A stretch of 64,000 nt of DNA from Amycolatopsis umgeniensis. GTDB taxonomy: Bacteria > Actinomycetota > Actinomycetes > Mycobacteriales > Pseudonocardiaceae. Under the pieces are notes generated by a model that was given only the letters and a program-made list of their open reading frames with translations, was not told the origin of the DNA and did no database searches. The stretch covers positions 7,688,001 through 7,752,000 of the forward strand of contig NZ_JACHMX010000001.1 in NCBI RefSeq assembly GCF_014205155.1, read 5' to 3'. Shown piece by piece: positions 44,275-55,182 of the stretch. Each line of letters opens with the position of its first letter. The first letter of the stretch is position 1. The translations under genes were made by a program, and so were the position numbers.

Positions 44275-45197
44275 GCGCGCAGTTCCCGTCCGGTCAGCTC
44301 CAGGAAGACCTCTTCCAGCGTGCGCCTGCCGACCTGCAGTTCCTCCGGCATGACACCCTGCTGCGCGCACCACGCCGTCACCGTCGACACCACTTGCGGG
44401 TCGATAGCGCCTTCGACGAGGTACGTCCCCGGCGCAGATTCGTGGACGAGGTGGCCTTCGGGCAGCGCGGCGGTCAGCAGGCCGGTGTCGAGCCGCGTGC
44501 GGGCCTTGAACCGCAGCTGCGCGGCTTCGCCGGCCTCGACGGTCAGCGACTGCGGAGAACCTTCGACGACGACCTTGCCGTGGTCCACGATCACCACGGT
44601 GTCGGCCAGCGTTTCGGCCTCCTCCATCAGATGCGTGGTGAGCAGCACGCTGACCCCGTCGGCGCGCAGCGCCTCCAGCAGATCCCAGACCAGGCGGCGG
44701 GCCTGCGGGTCCATGCCCGCGGTGGGCTCGTCGAGGAAGAGCAGTTCAGGACGTCCGACGAGCGCGCAGGCGAGGGAAAGTCGCTGCTGCTGCCCGCCGG
44801 AAAGCCGTTTGAACGGCGTCTTGCGCGCTCCCGAAAGGCCGAGGACGTCCAGCAGCCAGGCCGGATCGAGCGGGTTCGCGGCACAAGCGGCGACCAGCCC
44901 GAGCATCTCGTCGGCGCGGACACCGGGATACGCGCCGCCGCCCTGGGGCATCACGCCGATCCGCGGCCGCAGTGCCGAGCCGTCCCGTGACGGGTCCAGG
45001 CCCAGCACCCGGACTTCGCCGCTGTCAGCGCGCAGGAAGCCTTCGCAGATCTCGACGGTGGTTGTCTTGCCGGCCCCGTTCGGGCCGAGCAGCGCGAGCA
45101 GCGTGCCACGTTCCATCCGCAGGTCGAGTCCATCGACCGCGGTGGTGGATCCGTAGCGTTTCACCAGCCCGGTGATCTCGACGGCGGGGGCGTTCAC
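44271..45197 (-). CDS. ABC exporter ATPase, DrrA-like
   Basis: 308 residues. Walker A GPNGAGKTTTVEI, Q-loop MPQGGGAYPG, signature LSGGQQQRLSLACALVG, Walker B LLFLDEPTAGMDPQAR, and the H-loop in LLTTHLMEEAETLA are all intact. The C-terminal extension (about 215-308) is the DrrA-type tail. It drives the permease at 43474, with a 4-nt overlap. Confidence 0.92.
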   Translation of the reverse strand: MNAPAVEITGLVKRYGSTTAVDGLDLRMERGTLLALLGPNGAGKTTTVEICEGFLRADSGEVRVLGLDPSRDGSALRPRIGVMPQGGGAYPGVRADEMLGLVAACAANPLDPAWLLDVLGLSGARKTPFKRLSGGQQQRLSLACALVGRPELLFLDEPTAGMDPQARRLVWDLLEALRADGVSVLLTTHLMEEAETLADTVVIVDHGKVVVEGSPQSLTVEAGEAAQLRFKARTRLDTGLLTAALPEGHLVHESAPGTYLVEGAIDPQVVSTVTAWCAQQGVMPEELQVGRRTLEEVFLELTGRELRA

Positions 45198-45216
45198 GAC
45201 AGGTCACGATACGGCG

Positions 45217-46878
45217 TCACGCGGGGACCGAATGCTCCGGGGACGGTCTGGACAGCAGCAGCGGCGAGATGCGGTGGACGATGAACAGCCCCAACAGTGT
45301 GAGGACGCCCGCGGCGGCCCACGCGAACGGCAGGACGTAGCCGCGGCCGTCGAAGGTGCTGCCCGTCGTGGGGAGCAGGAACGGCAGGACGGCGGTGACG
45401 ATCGTCGCGGCGATACGGAACCGCGAGGTGCCCGCCGCCGCGGCGAGCGGGATGATCGCCCACAACAGGTACCAGGGCTGCAAAGCCACGTGCAGCACCA
45501 TCACCGCGCCCAGCGAGACGCCGAGGCCGATGATCGGCCGGTAGCGCCAGTTGAAGCTGTCCCACAGGAACTTGACCGTGACGGCGCCCGCGACGAGATA
45601 GCCGAGCGTGCCGAGGATCGGCACCATCGCGTTGGTGTGGTTGCCGAGGCCGAGCGCGATGCCGAGGACACCGCCGAGCGCCGCGAGTTCCGACGTCGGC
45701 GAGATCCACGAGCGGACCAGTCCCGGGGTGCCGAGCGCGCCGACCCAGCCGAAGCCGAGGCCGGTGCCGTAACAGACCGCCACCAGCACCACGCCGAACA
45801 GCAGCGCCATCGGCACCGCCGCGGTGACCAGGTCCTTGATCCGGCCGTGCCAGCGTCTGGCCACCATCACCGTGAAGAACGGCAGCGCCAGGATCGCGTT
45901 CAGTTTCACCGCGACGCCGAGGGTGATGAGCACCACTCCGAGCCCGATGTACAGCAGTTCCCCCTTGGCCAATGGGGGAGGTTCGTCGTTCTTGAACCGC
46001 ACCGGCATCCGGCTGAGGCCGACCTCCAGCCCGGCCACCATCAGCCCGATCGCCAGCGCGTCGTTGTGGGCGCCCGCGACGAAATGGAAGATCAGCAGCG
46101 GGTTCGCCGCGCCGAGCCACAGCGCGGTGGCGGGCTGCACGCCGAACCGCCGGGCCAGCCGGGGCAGCGCCCAGATGATCAGGATGACGCCGATCAGCGC
46201 GAGCGCGCGCTGCAACAGCACGCCGGTGACGATGTTGCCGCTGCTCAGCGGCGCGAGCCAGCCGCCGAGGCGGAGCAGCAGGGGACCGTAGGGCGCCGGG
46301 GTCTCGCGCCACATGTTGGAGACGCCCGAGGTCAGCGGATCGGACACGCCGAGCGCTTCGGCGGGCCCGAGGGAGTACGGGTCCATCCCGCGGGCCACGA
46401 TCTCGCTCTGCGCGAGATAGCTGTAGACGTCGCGGGAGAACAGCGGCGGGATGAACAGCAGTGGCGCGCACCAGAGCGCGATCGTGCGGGCGAGCTGGCC
46501 CTGGGTGGCGAGGCGGCGGCGCGCGGGCTGGGCGAACCGGCCGAGCAGCAGCCAGCTCAGCACGATGATCGCCATCCCCGCCAGGCCCATCGCGAGCGAA
46601 ACGGTGGGGATGCGGGTGAACAGCCGCAGGACCGGGATCTCCTGCACCGGGTTGATCACCGGTGCGGCGCCCGCGCCGAGCGAGCCGAGGGCGAGGAACA
46701 GCGAACCGACCGCGCCGAACCGGCGGACCACGTTCAGCCCGCGCAGTTCCTTGTCGTCGAGCGGCTCCGGTTCGCGCGGGTGCCCGGGGGAGAGCGTCGC
46801 CACCGGACCCGCCGCTTGAGCGTCCTCGGGTGCTGCCCCGTCCGTGTCCCGCCGTGCCGGGTGATCGCCCACTGCCAC
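45217..46878 (-). CDS. mptB: MptB-like alpha-(1->6)-mannopyranosyltransferase (GT-C fold)
   Basis: 553 residues with about thirteen membrane helices after a cytoplasmic 50-residue N-terminus. The first external loop has PPLFSRDVYSYLAQSEIVARGMDPY, the usual polyprenol-sugar motif of the MptA/MptB family. This enzyme extends the mannan core of lipomannan/lipoarabinomannan using polyprenyl-phosphate mannose. Its position between the ABC pair and sufR matches Rv1459c. It is divergent from sufR. Confidence 0.85.
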   Translation of the reverse strand: MAVGDHPARRDTDGAAPEDAQAAGPVATLSPGHPREPEPLDDKELRGLNVVRRFGAVGSLFLALGSLGAGAAPVINPVQEIPVLRLFTRIPTVSLAMGLAGMAIIVLSWLLLGRFAQPARRRLATQGQLARTIALWCAPLLFIPPLFSRDVYSYLAQSEIVARGMDPYSLGPAEALGVSDPLTSGVSNMWRETPAPYGPLLLRLGGWLAPLSSGNIVTGVLLQRALALIGVILIIWALPRLARRFGVQPATALWLGAANPLLIFHFVAGAHNDALAIGLMVAGLEVGLSRMPVRFKNDEPPPLAKGELLYIGLGVVLITLGVAVKLNAILALPFFTVMVARRWHGRIKDLVTAAVPMALLFGVVLVAVCYGTGLGFGWVGALGTPGLVRSWISPTSELAALGGVLGIALGLGNHTNAMVPILGTLGYLVAGAVTVKFLWDSFNWRYRPIIGLGVSLGAVMVLHVALQPWYLLWAIIPLAAAAGTSRFRIAATIVTAVLPFLLPTTGSTFDGRGYVLPFAWAAAGVLTLLGLFIVHRISPLLLSRPSPEHSVPA

Positions 46879-47049
46879 GCACGAAGGGTAGCGATCGCGG
46901 GAACAGACCGGACGGGTACGTGGTTACCGAGGGCTGAAGGGGCCCTTCGCCGCATGCGACGCGGTGAAGGACGCTTTCGTCTCATCGTCATGGTGCGGCT
47001 GGTTCGATCGGGTTCGCTGCGGAAGCGCCGGGCCTCTGTGGTGACTTTG

Positions 47050-47209
47050 CCGTGTGCTCGTGTTCCGAGCCGGAACACGCGTGTTTCCGGGCGGGTCACA
47101 CGTGTCTTCAGCCGGAAGACGGTGCGGAGACCGGCCCGGGGCGCGTCCGGTCTCCGATCACGTGTGTTCGGCTTCTGATCACGCGTGTTCGGTCCCCGAG
47201 CACGCGACA
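47050..47209. repeat. 21-nt periodic inverted array (locus 2 of 3)
   Basis: On the right, GATCACGTGTGT (47156), GATCACGCGTGT (47177) and GAGCACGCGACA (47198) are spaced exactly 21 nt. On the left, ACACGCGTGT-like cores lie near 47057, 47079 and 47101 (about 22 apart). Between them CGGAGACCGG and CCGGTCTCCG form a central hairpin (about 47126-47156). It is the variant copy of the arrays at 33669 and 53794. It lies in the 420-nt divergent mptB-sufR gap, which also holds the SufR operator and a small GAAGGG/CCCTTC dyad near 46936. Confidence 0.65.
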
Positions 47210-47287
47210 CCCGGCGCGAAGCCCGGCCGACGTGACCCACGCCACTCCGTGAGGCACCCCTCTTTGCCGTCTCCCCGGAAATACGTC

Positions 47288-47302
47288 ACACTTGTGTTGT
47301 GA
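47288..47302 (+). promoter_or_regulatory. SufR operator overlapping the sufR start codon
   Basis: ACACT-TGTGT-TGTGA is an exact match to the ACACT-N5-TGTGA operator that I recall for mycobacterial SufR. It covers the GTG start (47299-47301). Binding here would block transcription of the whole suf operon; if the mRNA starts at the GTG, the site overlaps the transcription start. Confidence 0.75.
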
Positions 47303-48099
47303 AAAAGACGGGGACGCGAGACGAGGCCGGTGGCGACATGCCCCGCGCCGAGGTCCAGCCTGTCCCCGCACAGGTCGGCCCCGAGGGCCGGACCAGGCAC
47401 GAAGTGGCCCGTTTGCTGCTGGAACAGGGTCCGATGACCGCCGTCGTGGTGGCCGAGCAGCTGGGGATCAGCGCCGCCGCCGTCCGCCGTCATCTCGACG
47501 CCCTGCTCGCCGACGGCGAGGCCGAAACCCGGGACGTGCCCCGCCGCGGCCCGCGCGGACGAGGCCGTCCCGCCAAGAACTTCCTCCTCACCGAGGCCGG
47601 TCGCGCCCGGTTCGGGCACGCCTACGACGACCTCGCGTCCTCGGCCATCCGCTTCCTCGCCGAGCACGCCGGCGAAGACGCGGTGAAGGCCTTCGCGGAG
47701 GCTCGAGTCGCTTCGCTGGTCGGCCCGCATCAGGACGCGATCACGCAGCACACGGACCCCGCGGCGCGCGCCGAGGCCCTCGCTGCGGCACTGACCAGGG
47801 AGGGTTACGCTGCGTCGACCCGTCAGGTCGGTGTCGGCGAACAGCTTTGCCAGCACCATTGCCCGGTCGCCCACGTCGCCGCCGAGTTCCCTCAATTGTG
47901 TGAAGCCGAGACCGAGGCATTCGCGCATCTGCTGGGTACCCACGTGCAGCGGCTGGCGACCATCGCACGCGGTGACAACGCGTGCACCACCCACGTACCC
48001 GTCGTTTCGGCGGGTCACCCGGCCACACCCCGGCCGGGAAGCACGGCGCCCTCTCCTGGGCGCACAGCACGGATCCCGAATGGAGGGAAACCCGCATGA
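47299..48099 (+). CDS. sufR: Fe-S-sensing repressor SufR
   Basis: 266 residues from GTG 47299 (ATG 47338 is a fallback). The N-terminal winged helix-turn-helix ([35 protein letters not shown], split here by its turn) precedes a helical domain with Cys184, Cys188, Cys201 and Cys229 (C-x3-C-x12-C-x27-C), the cluster ligands of SufR. With a bound 4Fe-4S cluster it represses suf. It autoregulates through the operator at 47288. Its stop overlaps sufB by 4 nt. Confidence 0.93.
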   Translation: MKKTGTRDEAGGDMPRAEVQPVPAQVGPEGRTRHEVARLLLEQGPMTAVVVAEQLGISAAAVRRHLDALLADGEAETRDVPRRGPRGRGRPAKNFLLTEAGRARFGHAYDDLASSAIRFLAEHAGEDAVKAFAEARVASLVGPHQDAITQHTDPAARAEALAAALTREGYAASTRQVGVGEQLCQHHCPVAHVAAEFPQLCEAETEAFAHLLGTHVQRLATIARGDNACTTHVPVVSAGHPATPRPGSTAPSPGRTARIPNGGKPA

Positions 48100-49544
48100 C
48101 TGCCGCTGCCGAGCAGCGCACTCCCACCACCGCGCCCATGAGCCAGGAAGAGACCATCGAGTCCCTTGGCAAGTACGCGTTCGGCTGGGCGGACTCCGAC
48201 GAGGCGGGCGCCAGCGCCCGTCGAGGACTGAACGAGGACGTCGTCACCGACATCTCCTCGAAGAAGTCCGAGCCGGAGTGGATGCGCGAAGCGCGACTGA
48301 AGGCGCTCAAGCTCTTCGATCTGAAGCCCATGCCCAACTGGGGTGCGGACCTCTCCGGGATCGACTTCGACAACATCAAGTACTTCGTGCGGTCCAGCGA
48401 GAAGCAGGCGACCTCCTGGGAGGACCTGCCCGAGGACATCAAGAACACGTACGACCGGCTCGGCATCCCCGAGGCGGAGAAGCAGCGCCTCGTCGCCGGT
48501 GTCGCCGCGCAGTACGAGTCCGAGGTCGTCTACCACTCGATCCGTGAGGATCTGGAGGCGCAGGGCGTCCTGTTCCTGGACACCGACACCGCGCTCAAGG
48601 AGCACCCGGAGCTCTTCAAGGAGTACTTCGGCTCCGTGATCCCGGCCGGGGACAACAAGTTCTCCGCGCTGAACACCGCGGTGTGGTCCGGCGGCTCGTT
48701 CATCTACGTCCCCAAGGGCGTCAAGGTGGACATCCCGCTGCAGGCCTACTTCCGGATCAACACCGAGAACATGGGTCAGTTCGAGCGGACCCTGATCATC
48801 GTCGACGAAGACGCCTACGTGCACTACGTCGAGGGTTGCACCGCGCCGATCTACCAGTCCGACTCGCTGCACTCGGCGGTCGTGGAGATCATCGTGAAGA
48901 AGGGCGCCCGCTGCCGGTACACGACCATCCAGAACTGGTCGAACAACGTCTACAACCTGGTCACCAAGCGCGCCAAGTGCGAAGAGGGCGCGACCATGGA
49001 GTGGATCGACGGCAACATCGGTTCCAAGGTCACGATGAAGTACCCGTCGGTCTTCCTCATGGGCGAGCACGCCAAGGGCGAGGTCCTCTCGGTCGCGTTC
49101 GCGGGCGAAGGCCAGCACCAGGACGCGGGCGCGAAGATGGAGCACCTGGCGCCGCACACCTCCTCGACCATCGTGTCGAAGTCGGTGGCGCGCGGCGGTG
49201 GCCGCACCTCGTACCGCGGTCTGATCAAGATCGCGAAGCGGGCGCACCACTCGCGCTCCAGCGTGGTCTGTGACGCGCTGCTGGTCGACACGATCTCGCG
49301 GTCGGACACGTACCCGTACGTCGACATCCGCAACGACGAGGTCTCCATGGGCCACGAGGCCACGGTCTCGAAGGTCAGCGAAGACCAGATGTTCTACCTC
49401 ATGTCGCGCGGTCTCGACGAGGCCGAGGCCATGGCGATGATCGTGCGCGGGTTCGTCGAGCCCATCGCGCGTGAGCTGCCGATGGAGTACGCGCTCGAGC
49501 TGAACCGCCTGATCGAGCTTCAGATGGAAGGGTCCGTCGGCTAG
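48096..49544 (+). CDS. sufB: Fe-S assembly scaffold SufB
   Basis: 482 residues from ATG 48096 (TGGAGGGAAA upstream). Motifs typical of SufB are [49 protein letters not shown] (cluster-related Cys) and [20 protein letters not shown]. It builds Fe-S clusters in the SufBC2D complex. Unlike the M. tuberculosis homologue Rv1461, no intein is inserted. The C-terminal [23 protein letters not shown] is intact. Confidence 0.96.
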   Translation: MTAAAEQRTPTTAPMSQEETIESLGKYAFGWADSDEAGASARRGLNEDVVTDISSKKSEPEWMREARLKALKLFDLKPMPNWGADLSGIDFDNIKYFVRSSEKQATSWEDLPEDIKNTYDRLGIPEAEKQRLVAGVAAQYESEVVYHSIREDLEAQGVLFLDTDTALKEHPELFKEYFGSVIPAGDNKFSALNTAVWSGGSFIYVPKGVKVDIPLQAYFRINTENMGQFERTLIIVDEDAYVHYVEGCTAPIYQSDSLHSAVVEIIVKKGARCRYTTIQNWSNNVYNLVTKRAKCEEGATMEWIDGNIGSKVTMKYPSVFLMGEHAKGEVLSVAFAGEGQHQDAGAKMEHLAPHTSSTIVSKSVARGGGRTSYRGLIKIAKRAHHSRSSVVCDALLVDTISRSDTYPYVDIRNDEVSMGHEATVSKVSEDQMFYLMSRGLDEAEAMAMIVRGFVEPIARELPMEYALELNRLIELQMEGSVG

Positions 49545-49546
49545 TC

Positions 49547-50719
49547 ATGTCGGTTACCGAGAACAACGTTTCCGAAGCGATGCGCGAGGGCGTGGTCATC
49601 CCGGCCACGTCCCGCGCGGAGCGCTTCATCTCCCACGACGTCGAGGCCTTCGAGGTCCCCGGCGGCCGTGAGGAGAACTGGCGCTTCACCCCGATGAAGC
49701 GGCTGCGCGGCCTGCACGACGGGTCCGCACCCGCTTCGGGTTCGGCCACCGTGGACGCCGACGCCGCCCCTGAACTCAAGATCGAGACGGTCGGCCGGGA
49801 CGACGAGCGCCTCGGCGTCGCGGGTGTCCCGAGCGACCGGATCGCCGCGCAGGCCTACTCCTCGTTCACCGAGGCCACCGTCATCACGGTGCCCAAGGAG
49901 ACCAAGGCGTCGAAGCCGTCGACGGTGAAGATCACCGGCCCCGGCGAAGGCGAGGTCGCCTACGGGCACCTGCAGGTCCGCGCCGAGCAGTTCTCCGAGG
50001 CCGTCATCGTCCTCGACCACGTCGGCTCCGGCACCTACGCCGACAACGTCGAGTTCGTCATCGGCGATTCGGCGAACGTCACCGTGGTCAGCGTCCAGGA
50101 CTGGGCCGACGACGCGGTGCACGTCTCCGAGCAGCACCTCAAGCTCGGCCGCGACGCGACGCTCAAGCACATCGTCATCACCCTGGGCGGTGACCTGGTC
50201 CGCGTCTCGCCGACGGCGACCTTCGCCGACAAGGGCGGCGACGTCGAGATGCTCGGCCTGTACTTCGCGGACGCGGGACAGCACCAGGAGCACCGTCTCT
50301 TCGTCGACCACGCGGTGCCGAACTGCAAGTCGCGGGTGATGTACAAGGGCGCGCTGCAAGGCGAGAACGCGCACACCGTGTGGGTCGGCGACGTGCTGAT
50401 CCGGGCGGCCGCCGAGGCGACCGACACCTACGAGCTCAACCGCAACCTGGTGCTCACGCCGGGTGCGCGGGCGGACTCGATCCCGAACCTGGAGATCGAG
50501 ACCGGCGAGATCGAAGGCGCCGGGCACGCGAGCGCGACGGGAAGGTTCGACGACGAGCAGTTGTTCTACCTCCAGTCGCGGGGAATCGGCGAGGACGCCG
50601 CGCGGCGCCTGGTCGTGCGCGGGTTCTTCCACGAGATCCTGGTCAAGATCGGCGTCCCCGAGGTGCGCGAGCGTCTCGAGGCCGCGATCGAAGCCGAGCT
50701 CGAAGCCGTGGGCGTCTAA
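49547..50719 (+). CDS. sufD: Fe-S assembly protein SufD
   Basis: 390 residues. GGREENWRFTPMKRLR near the start, HQEHRLFVDHAVPNCKSRVMYKG in the centre, and FYLQSRGIGEDAARRLVVRGFFHEIL at the end match SufD, the SufB paralogue in the SufBC2D complex that helps iron entry. It starts 2 nt after sufB, at ATG 49547. Confidence 0.95.
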   Translation: MSVTENNVSEAMREGVVIPATSRAERFISHDVEAFEVPGGREENWRFTPMKRLRGLHDGSAPASGSATVDADAAPELKIETVGRDDERLGVAGVPSDRIAAQAYSSFTEATVITVPKETKASKPSTVKITGPGEGEVAYGHLQVRAEQFSEAVIVLDHVGSGTYADNVEFVIGDSANVTVVSVQDWADDAVHVSEQHLKLGRDATLKHIVITLGGDLVRVSPTATFADKGGDVEMLGLYFADAGQHQEHRLFVDHAVPNCKSRVMYKGALQGENAHTVWVGDVLIRAAAEATDTYELNRNLVLTPGARADSIPNLEIETGEIEGAGHASATGRFDDEQLFYLQSRGIGEDAARRLVVRGFFHEILVKIGVPEVRERLEAAIEAELEAVGV

Positions 50720-50755
50720 GCCCTCGTCCGTCCACATCAGACTTTTAGGAAAGAA

Positions 50756-52850
<2,095 letters not shown>

Positions 52851-52851
<1 letters not shown>

Positions 52852-53300
52852 TGAACCTCGAAAGCATGTACCAGGAGATCATCCTGGACCACTACAAGAA
52901 CCCGCACGGCCGCGGTCTGCGCGAGCCGTTCGACGCCGAGTCGTTCCAGGTCAACCCGACCTGCGGCGACGAGGTGACGCTGCGGGTGAAGGTCGACGAC
53001 GGAAAGGTCGCCGACGTCTCCTACGAGGGGCAAGGCTGCTCGATCAGCCAGGCGTCCACGTCGGTCTTGACGGATCTCGTCGTCGGGCACACCGTGGAGG
53101 AGGCGTTCACCACCATGGACGCCTTCGTCGAGCTGATGCAGAGCAGGGGCCAGATCGAGCCGGACGAGGAAGTGCTGGAAGACGGCATTGCCTTCGCCGG
53201 TGTGGCCAAGTACCCGGCTCGCGTGAAATGCGCCCTGCTCGGATGGATGGCGTTCAAGGACGCCGTCGCCCGCACGACCAACGGAGTTGAGACGGCATGA
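52851..53300 (+). CDS. sufU: Zn-dependent sulfurtransferase SufU
   Basis: 149 residues. The three Cys and one Asp that bind Zn and accept sulfur are in NPTCGDEVTL, GQGCSISQAS and RVKCALLGW. It receives sulfur from SufS (IscU-like fold). The frame open upstream of 52851 lies within sufS and is not used. It overlaps sufT by 4 nt. Confidence 0.95.
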
Positions 53301-53704
53301 CCGAACAGCAGACCGAAACCCGCGAGGGGCGCACGGCCGCCGACCTCGACGCCGAGACCGCCGCCGCCCCGGACACCGCCGACTTGGCGAAGGTCGAGGA
53401 CCTCGAGGAGGCGATGCGCGACGTCGTCGACCCCGAACTGGGCATCAACGTCGTCGACCTCGGGCTCGTCTACGGCATCCACGTCGAGCCGGACAACACC
53501 GCCACCATCGACATGACGCTGACGTCCGCGGCCTGTCCGCTGACCGACGTCATCGAGGACCAGACCGGTGCCGCGCTCGTCGGCGGGGGAACGGGACTGG
53601 TCAAGGACTTCCGGATCAACTGGGTCTGGATGCCGCCGTGGGGCCCGGAGAAGATCACCGAGGACGGCCGCGAACAGCTGCGGGCGCTGGGCTTCACCGT
53701 CTGA
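53297..53704 (+). CDS. sufT: SufT-like Fe-S assembly factor (DUF59/MIP18)
   Basis: 135 residues. After a 30-residue acidic, Thr/Ala-rich N-terminus, the DUF59 domain has DVVDPELGINVVDLGLVYGI, TIDMTLTSAACPLTDVIE and WVWMPPWGPEKITEDGRE. It helps mature Fe-S proteins. It is the last gene of the suf operon and is followed by a palindrome 21 nt later. Confidence 0.93.
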   Translation: MTEQQTETREGRTAADLDAETAAAPDTADLAKVEDLEEAMRDVVDPELGINVVDLGLVYGIHVEPDNTATIDMTLTSAACPLTDVIEDQTGAALVGGGTGLVKDFRINWVWMPPWGPEKITEDGREQLRALGFTV

Positions 53705-53724
53705 CTTCCGCTTACGTGCGCTCT

Positions 53725-53766
53725 GGAAGGCCCGTTACTTGCAGTTGTGCAAGTAACGGGCCTTCC
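53725..53766. terminator. Perfect hairpin after the suf operon
   Basis: The 19-bp arms GGAAGGCCCGTTACTTGCA (53725-53743) and its complement (53748-53766) flank GTTG. It starts 21 nt past the sufT stop, so it probably terminates the operon. Its arm sequence is unlike the other families. Confidence 0.7.
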
Positions 53767-53793
53767 CAGCGTTCGGGGACCGCGATCCGCCGC

Positions 53794-53929
53794 ATTCGCG
53801 TGATCAAGCCCGGAACTAGCGTGATCAGAGGCGTGACTCGCGTGATTGGGGCCGGAACACTCAAGTTCGGCCTCCAGTCACGTGAGTTCCGGGCCCAATC
53901 ACGCGAGTGCGGTCCCTGATCACGCGAGT
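53794..53929. repeat. 21-nt periodic inverted array (locus 3 of 3)
   Basis: Three units of ACTCGCGTGAT type start at 53794, 53815 and 53836. Three inverted AATCACGCGAGT-type units start at 53876, 53897 and 53918. All steps are exactly 21 nt. The third left unit and its spacer pair with the second right unit and its spacer over 21 nt with two mismatches, so the array can fold into a long imperfect hairpin. It fills most of the 320-nt gap between sufT and the ynfA-like gene; the remainder holds the hairpin at 53725 and a short AT-richer stretch near 53965. Confidence 0.8.
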
Positions 53930-54024
53930 GACGCCCTTGCCCTGACCGCGAACGACTCCCTTGTGTATAACGCCCTATACCCCGCCCCGGAGTTCGCCCG
54001 GCCGGTGTCTGTTTGAGTTACGGG

Positions 54025-54351
54025 ATGATCCGGTCCATCGCGCTCTTCGCACTCGCCGCCCTGCTGGAGATCGGCGGTGCCTGGCTGATTTGGCAAGGCG
54101 TCAGGGAACACCGCGGCTACCTCTGGATCGGCGCGGGTGTCGTCGCGCTCGGCCTCTACGGCTTCGTCGCGACGCTGCAGCCCGACGCGAACTTCGGCCG
54201 GATCCTCGCCGCGTACGGGGGAGTGTTCGTCGCGGGTTCGCTGGCGTGGGGGATGGTCGCCGACGGCTACCGGCCGGACCGCTACGACGTGATCGGCGCC
54301 TTGATCTGCCTGGCCGGGGTCGGCGTCATCATGTACGCACCCCGGGGTTGA
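54025..54351 (+). CDS. YnfA/UPF0060 small membrane protein
   Basis: 108 residues from ATG 54025 with four membrane helices. [25 protein letters not shown] at the start and [20 protein letters not shown] in the third helix are the YnfA signature, related to small multidrug-resistance exporters. TTG 54013 in frame would add four residues. Its role is unknown; a small efflux function is possible. Confidence 0.88.
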   Translation: MIRSIALFALAALLEIGGAWLIWQGVREHRGYLWIGAGVVALGLYGFVATLQPDANFGRILAAYGGVFVAGSLAWGMVADGYRPDRYDVIGALICLAGVGVIMYAPRG

Positions 54352-54393
54352 GCGTTCGCCGGAAACTGTCGGCCACCGGCGCTACTGTGCGCT

Positions 54394-55182
54394 GTGACCG
54401 AAACTGACTTTCCCGCTCCGCCCCCCGAAACGGCCGGGCCGAAGCGAAGACTTTCCCCGCTCCTGTGGGTGATGATCCTGCTGGCGGTCGTCGGCGTGGG
54501 AGCCGGCGGATACGGCTTCTGGAGCCTGTCGGACTACGGGATGAGGTCCGTCGCCAGCCGGGCGATGAGTCCGACGTTGGAACCCGGCACCATCGTGACC
54601 TACCGATGGTCCGATATGGGCGAGATCCCGCGTGGCTCGGTGGTCCTCATGGATCTCAGCGCGTATCCGGACGCGAGTCCCAACGAGGGGCAGGCCATCC
54701 AGCGGGTGATCGCCGTCGGTGGTGATCAGATCGTCTGCTGCACGAAGGACGACCTGATCACCGTCAACGGGAAGGCCGTAAAGGAGCCCTACGTCGACTA
54801 CGAGGGCACCAGCGGGAGACCCTTCGAGGCCAAAGTCCCGCCGGGCACCGTGTTCCTCGCGGGCGACCGGCGGAACAATTCCCGCGACTCGCAGATCTAC
54901 GCGGGGTCGCCGGGTGGCGGCGCCGTTCCGCTGGACAAGGTACAAGGAGTCGTCGTCGGCATCGGAAGGACCGTCTACGCGGAGCCGTTCCAGCAGACCA
55001 CGGCCTTCGCCGACGCCGGTCTGCCCGGGGACCCGGTGTCCGACACCGGATTCCTCACCGCGCGGTACCTCATGCTCGCCGGTGTCGGCCTCGTCGTGAT
55101 CGGCGTCATCGGGGCGATCGTGAGCGTTGCCCGGTCCGCCGGAAAACGACGAAGAGCAGCCGCAGTCCCACCAGCGCGCTGA
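54394..55182 (+). CDS. S26 (type I signal peptidase-like) protein lacking the catalytic lysine
   Basis: 262 residues: one membrane helix about 22-42, an external S26 domain, and a second helix about 226-248 followed by a basic tail. The nucleophile Ser59 is in RAMSPTLEPGT. The usual catalytic Lys before RVI is Gln103 (AIQRVIAVGGD). The GDRRNNSRDSQIY box is normal. It may be inactive or use another base. Its 3' end overlaps the convergent ubiB-like gene by 77 nt. Confidence 0.8.
   Translation: MTETDFPAPPPETAGPKRRLSPLLWVMILLAVVGVGAGGYGFWSLSDYGMRSVASRAMSPTLEPGTIVTYRWSDMGEIPRGSVVLMDLSAYPDASPNEGQAIQRVIAVGGDQIVCCTKDDLITVNGKAVKEPYVDYEGTSGRPFEAKVPPGTVFLAGDRRNNSRDSQIYAGSPGGGAVPLDKVQGVVVGIGRTVYAEPFQQTTAFADAGLPGDPVSDTGFLTARYLMLAGVGLVVIGVIGAIVSVARSAGKRRRAAAVPPAR

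Noticed and set aside
48096..49544. Intein in SufB
   Set aside because: The protein is a continuous 482 residues with intact motifs; no intein splice blocks are present.
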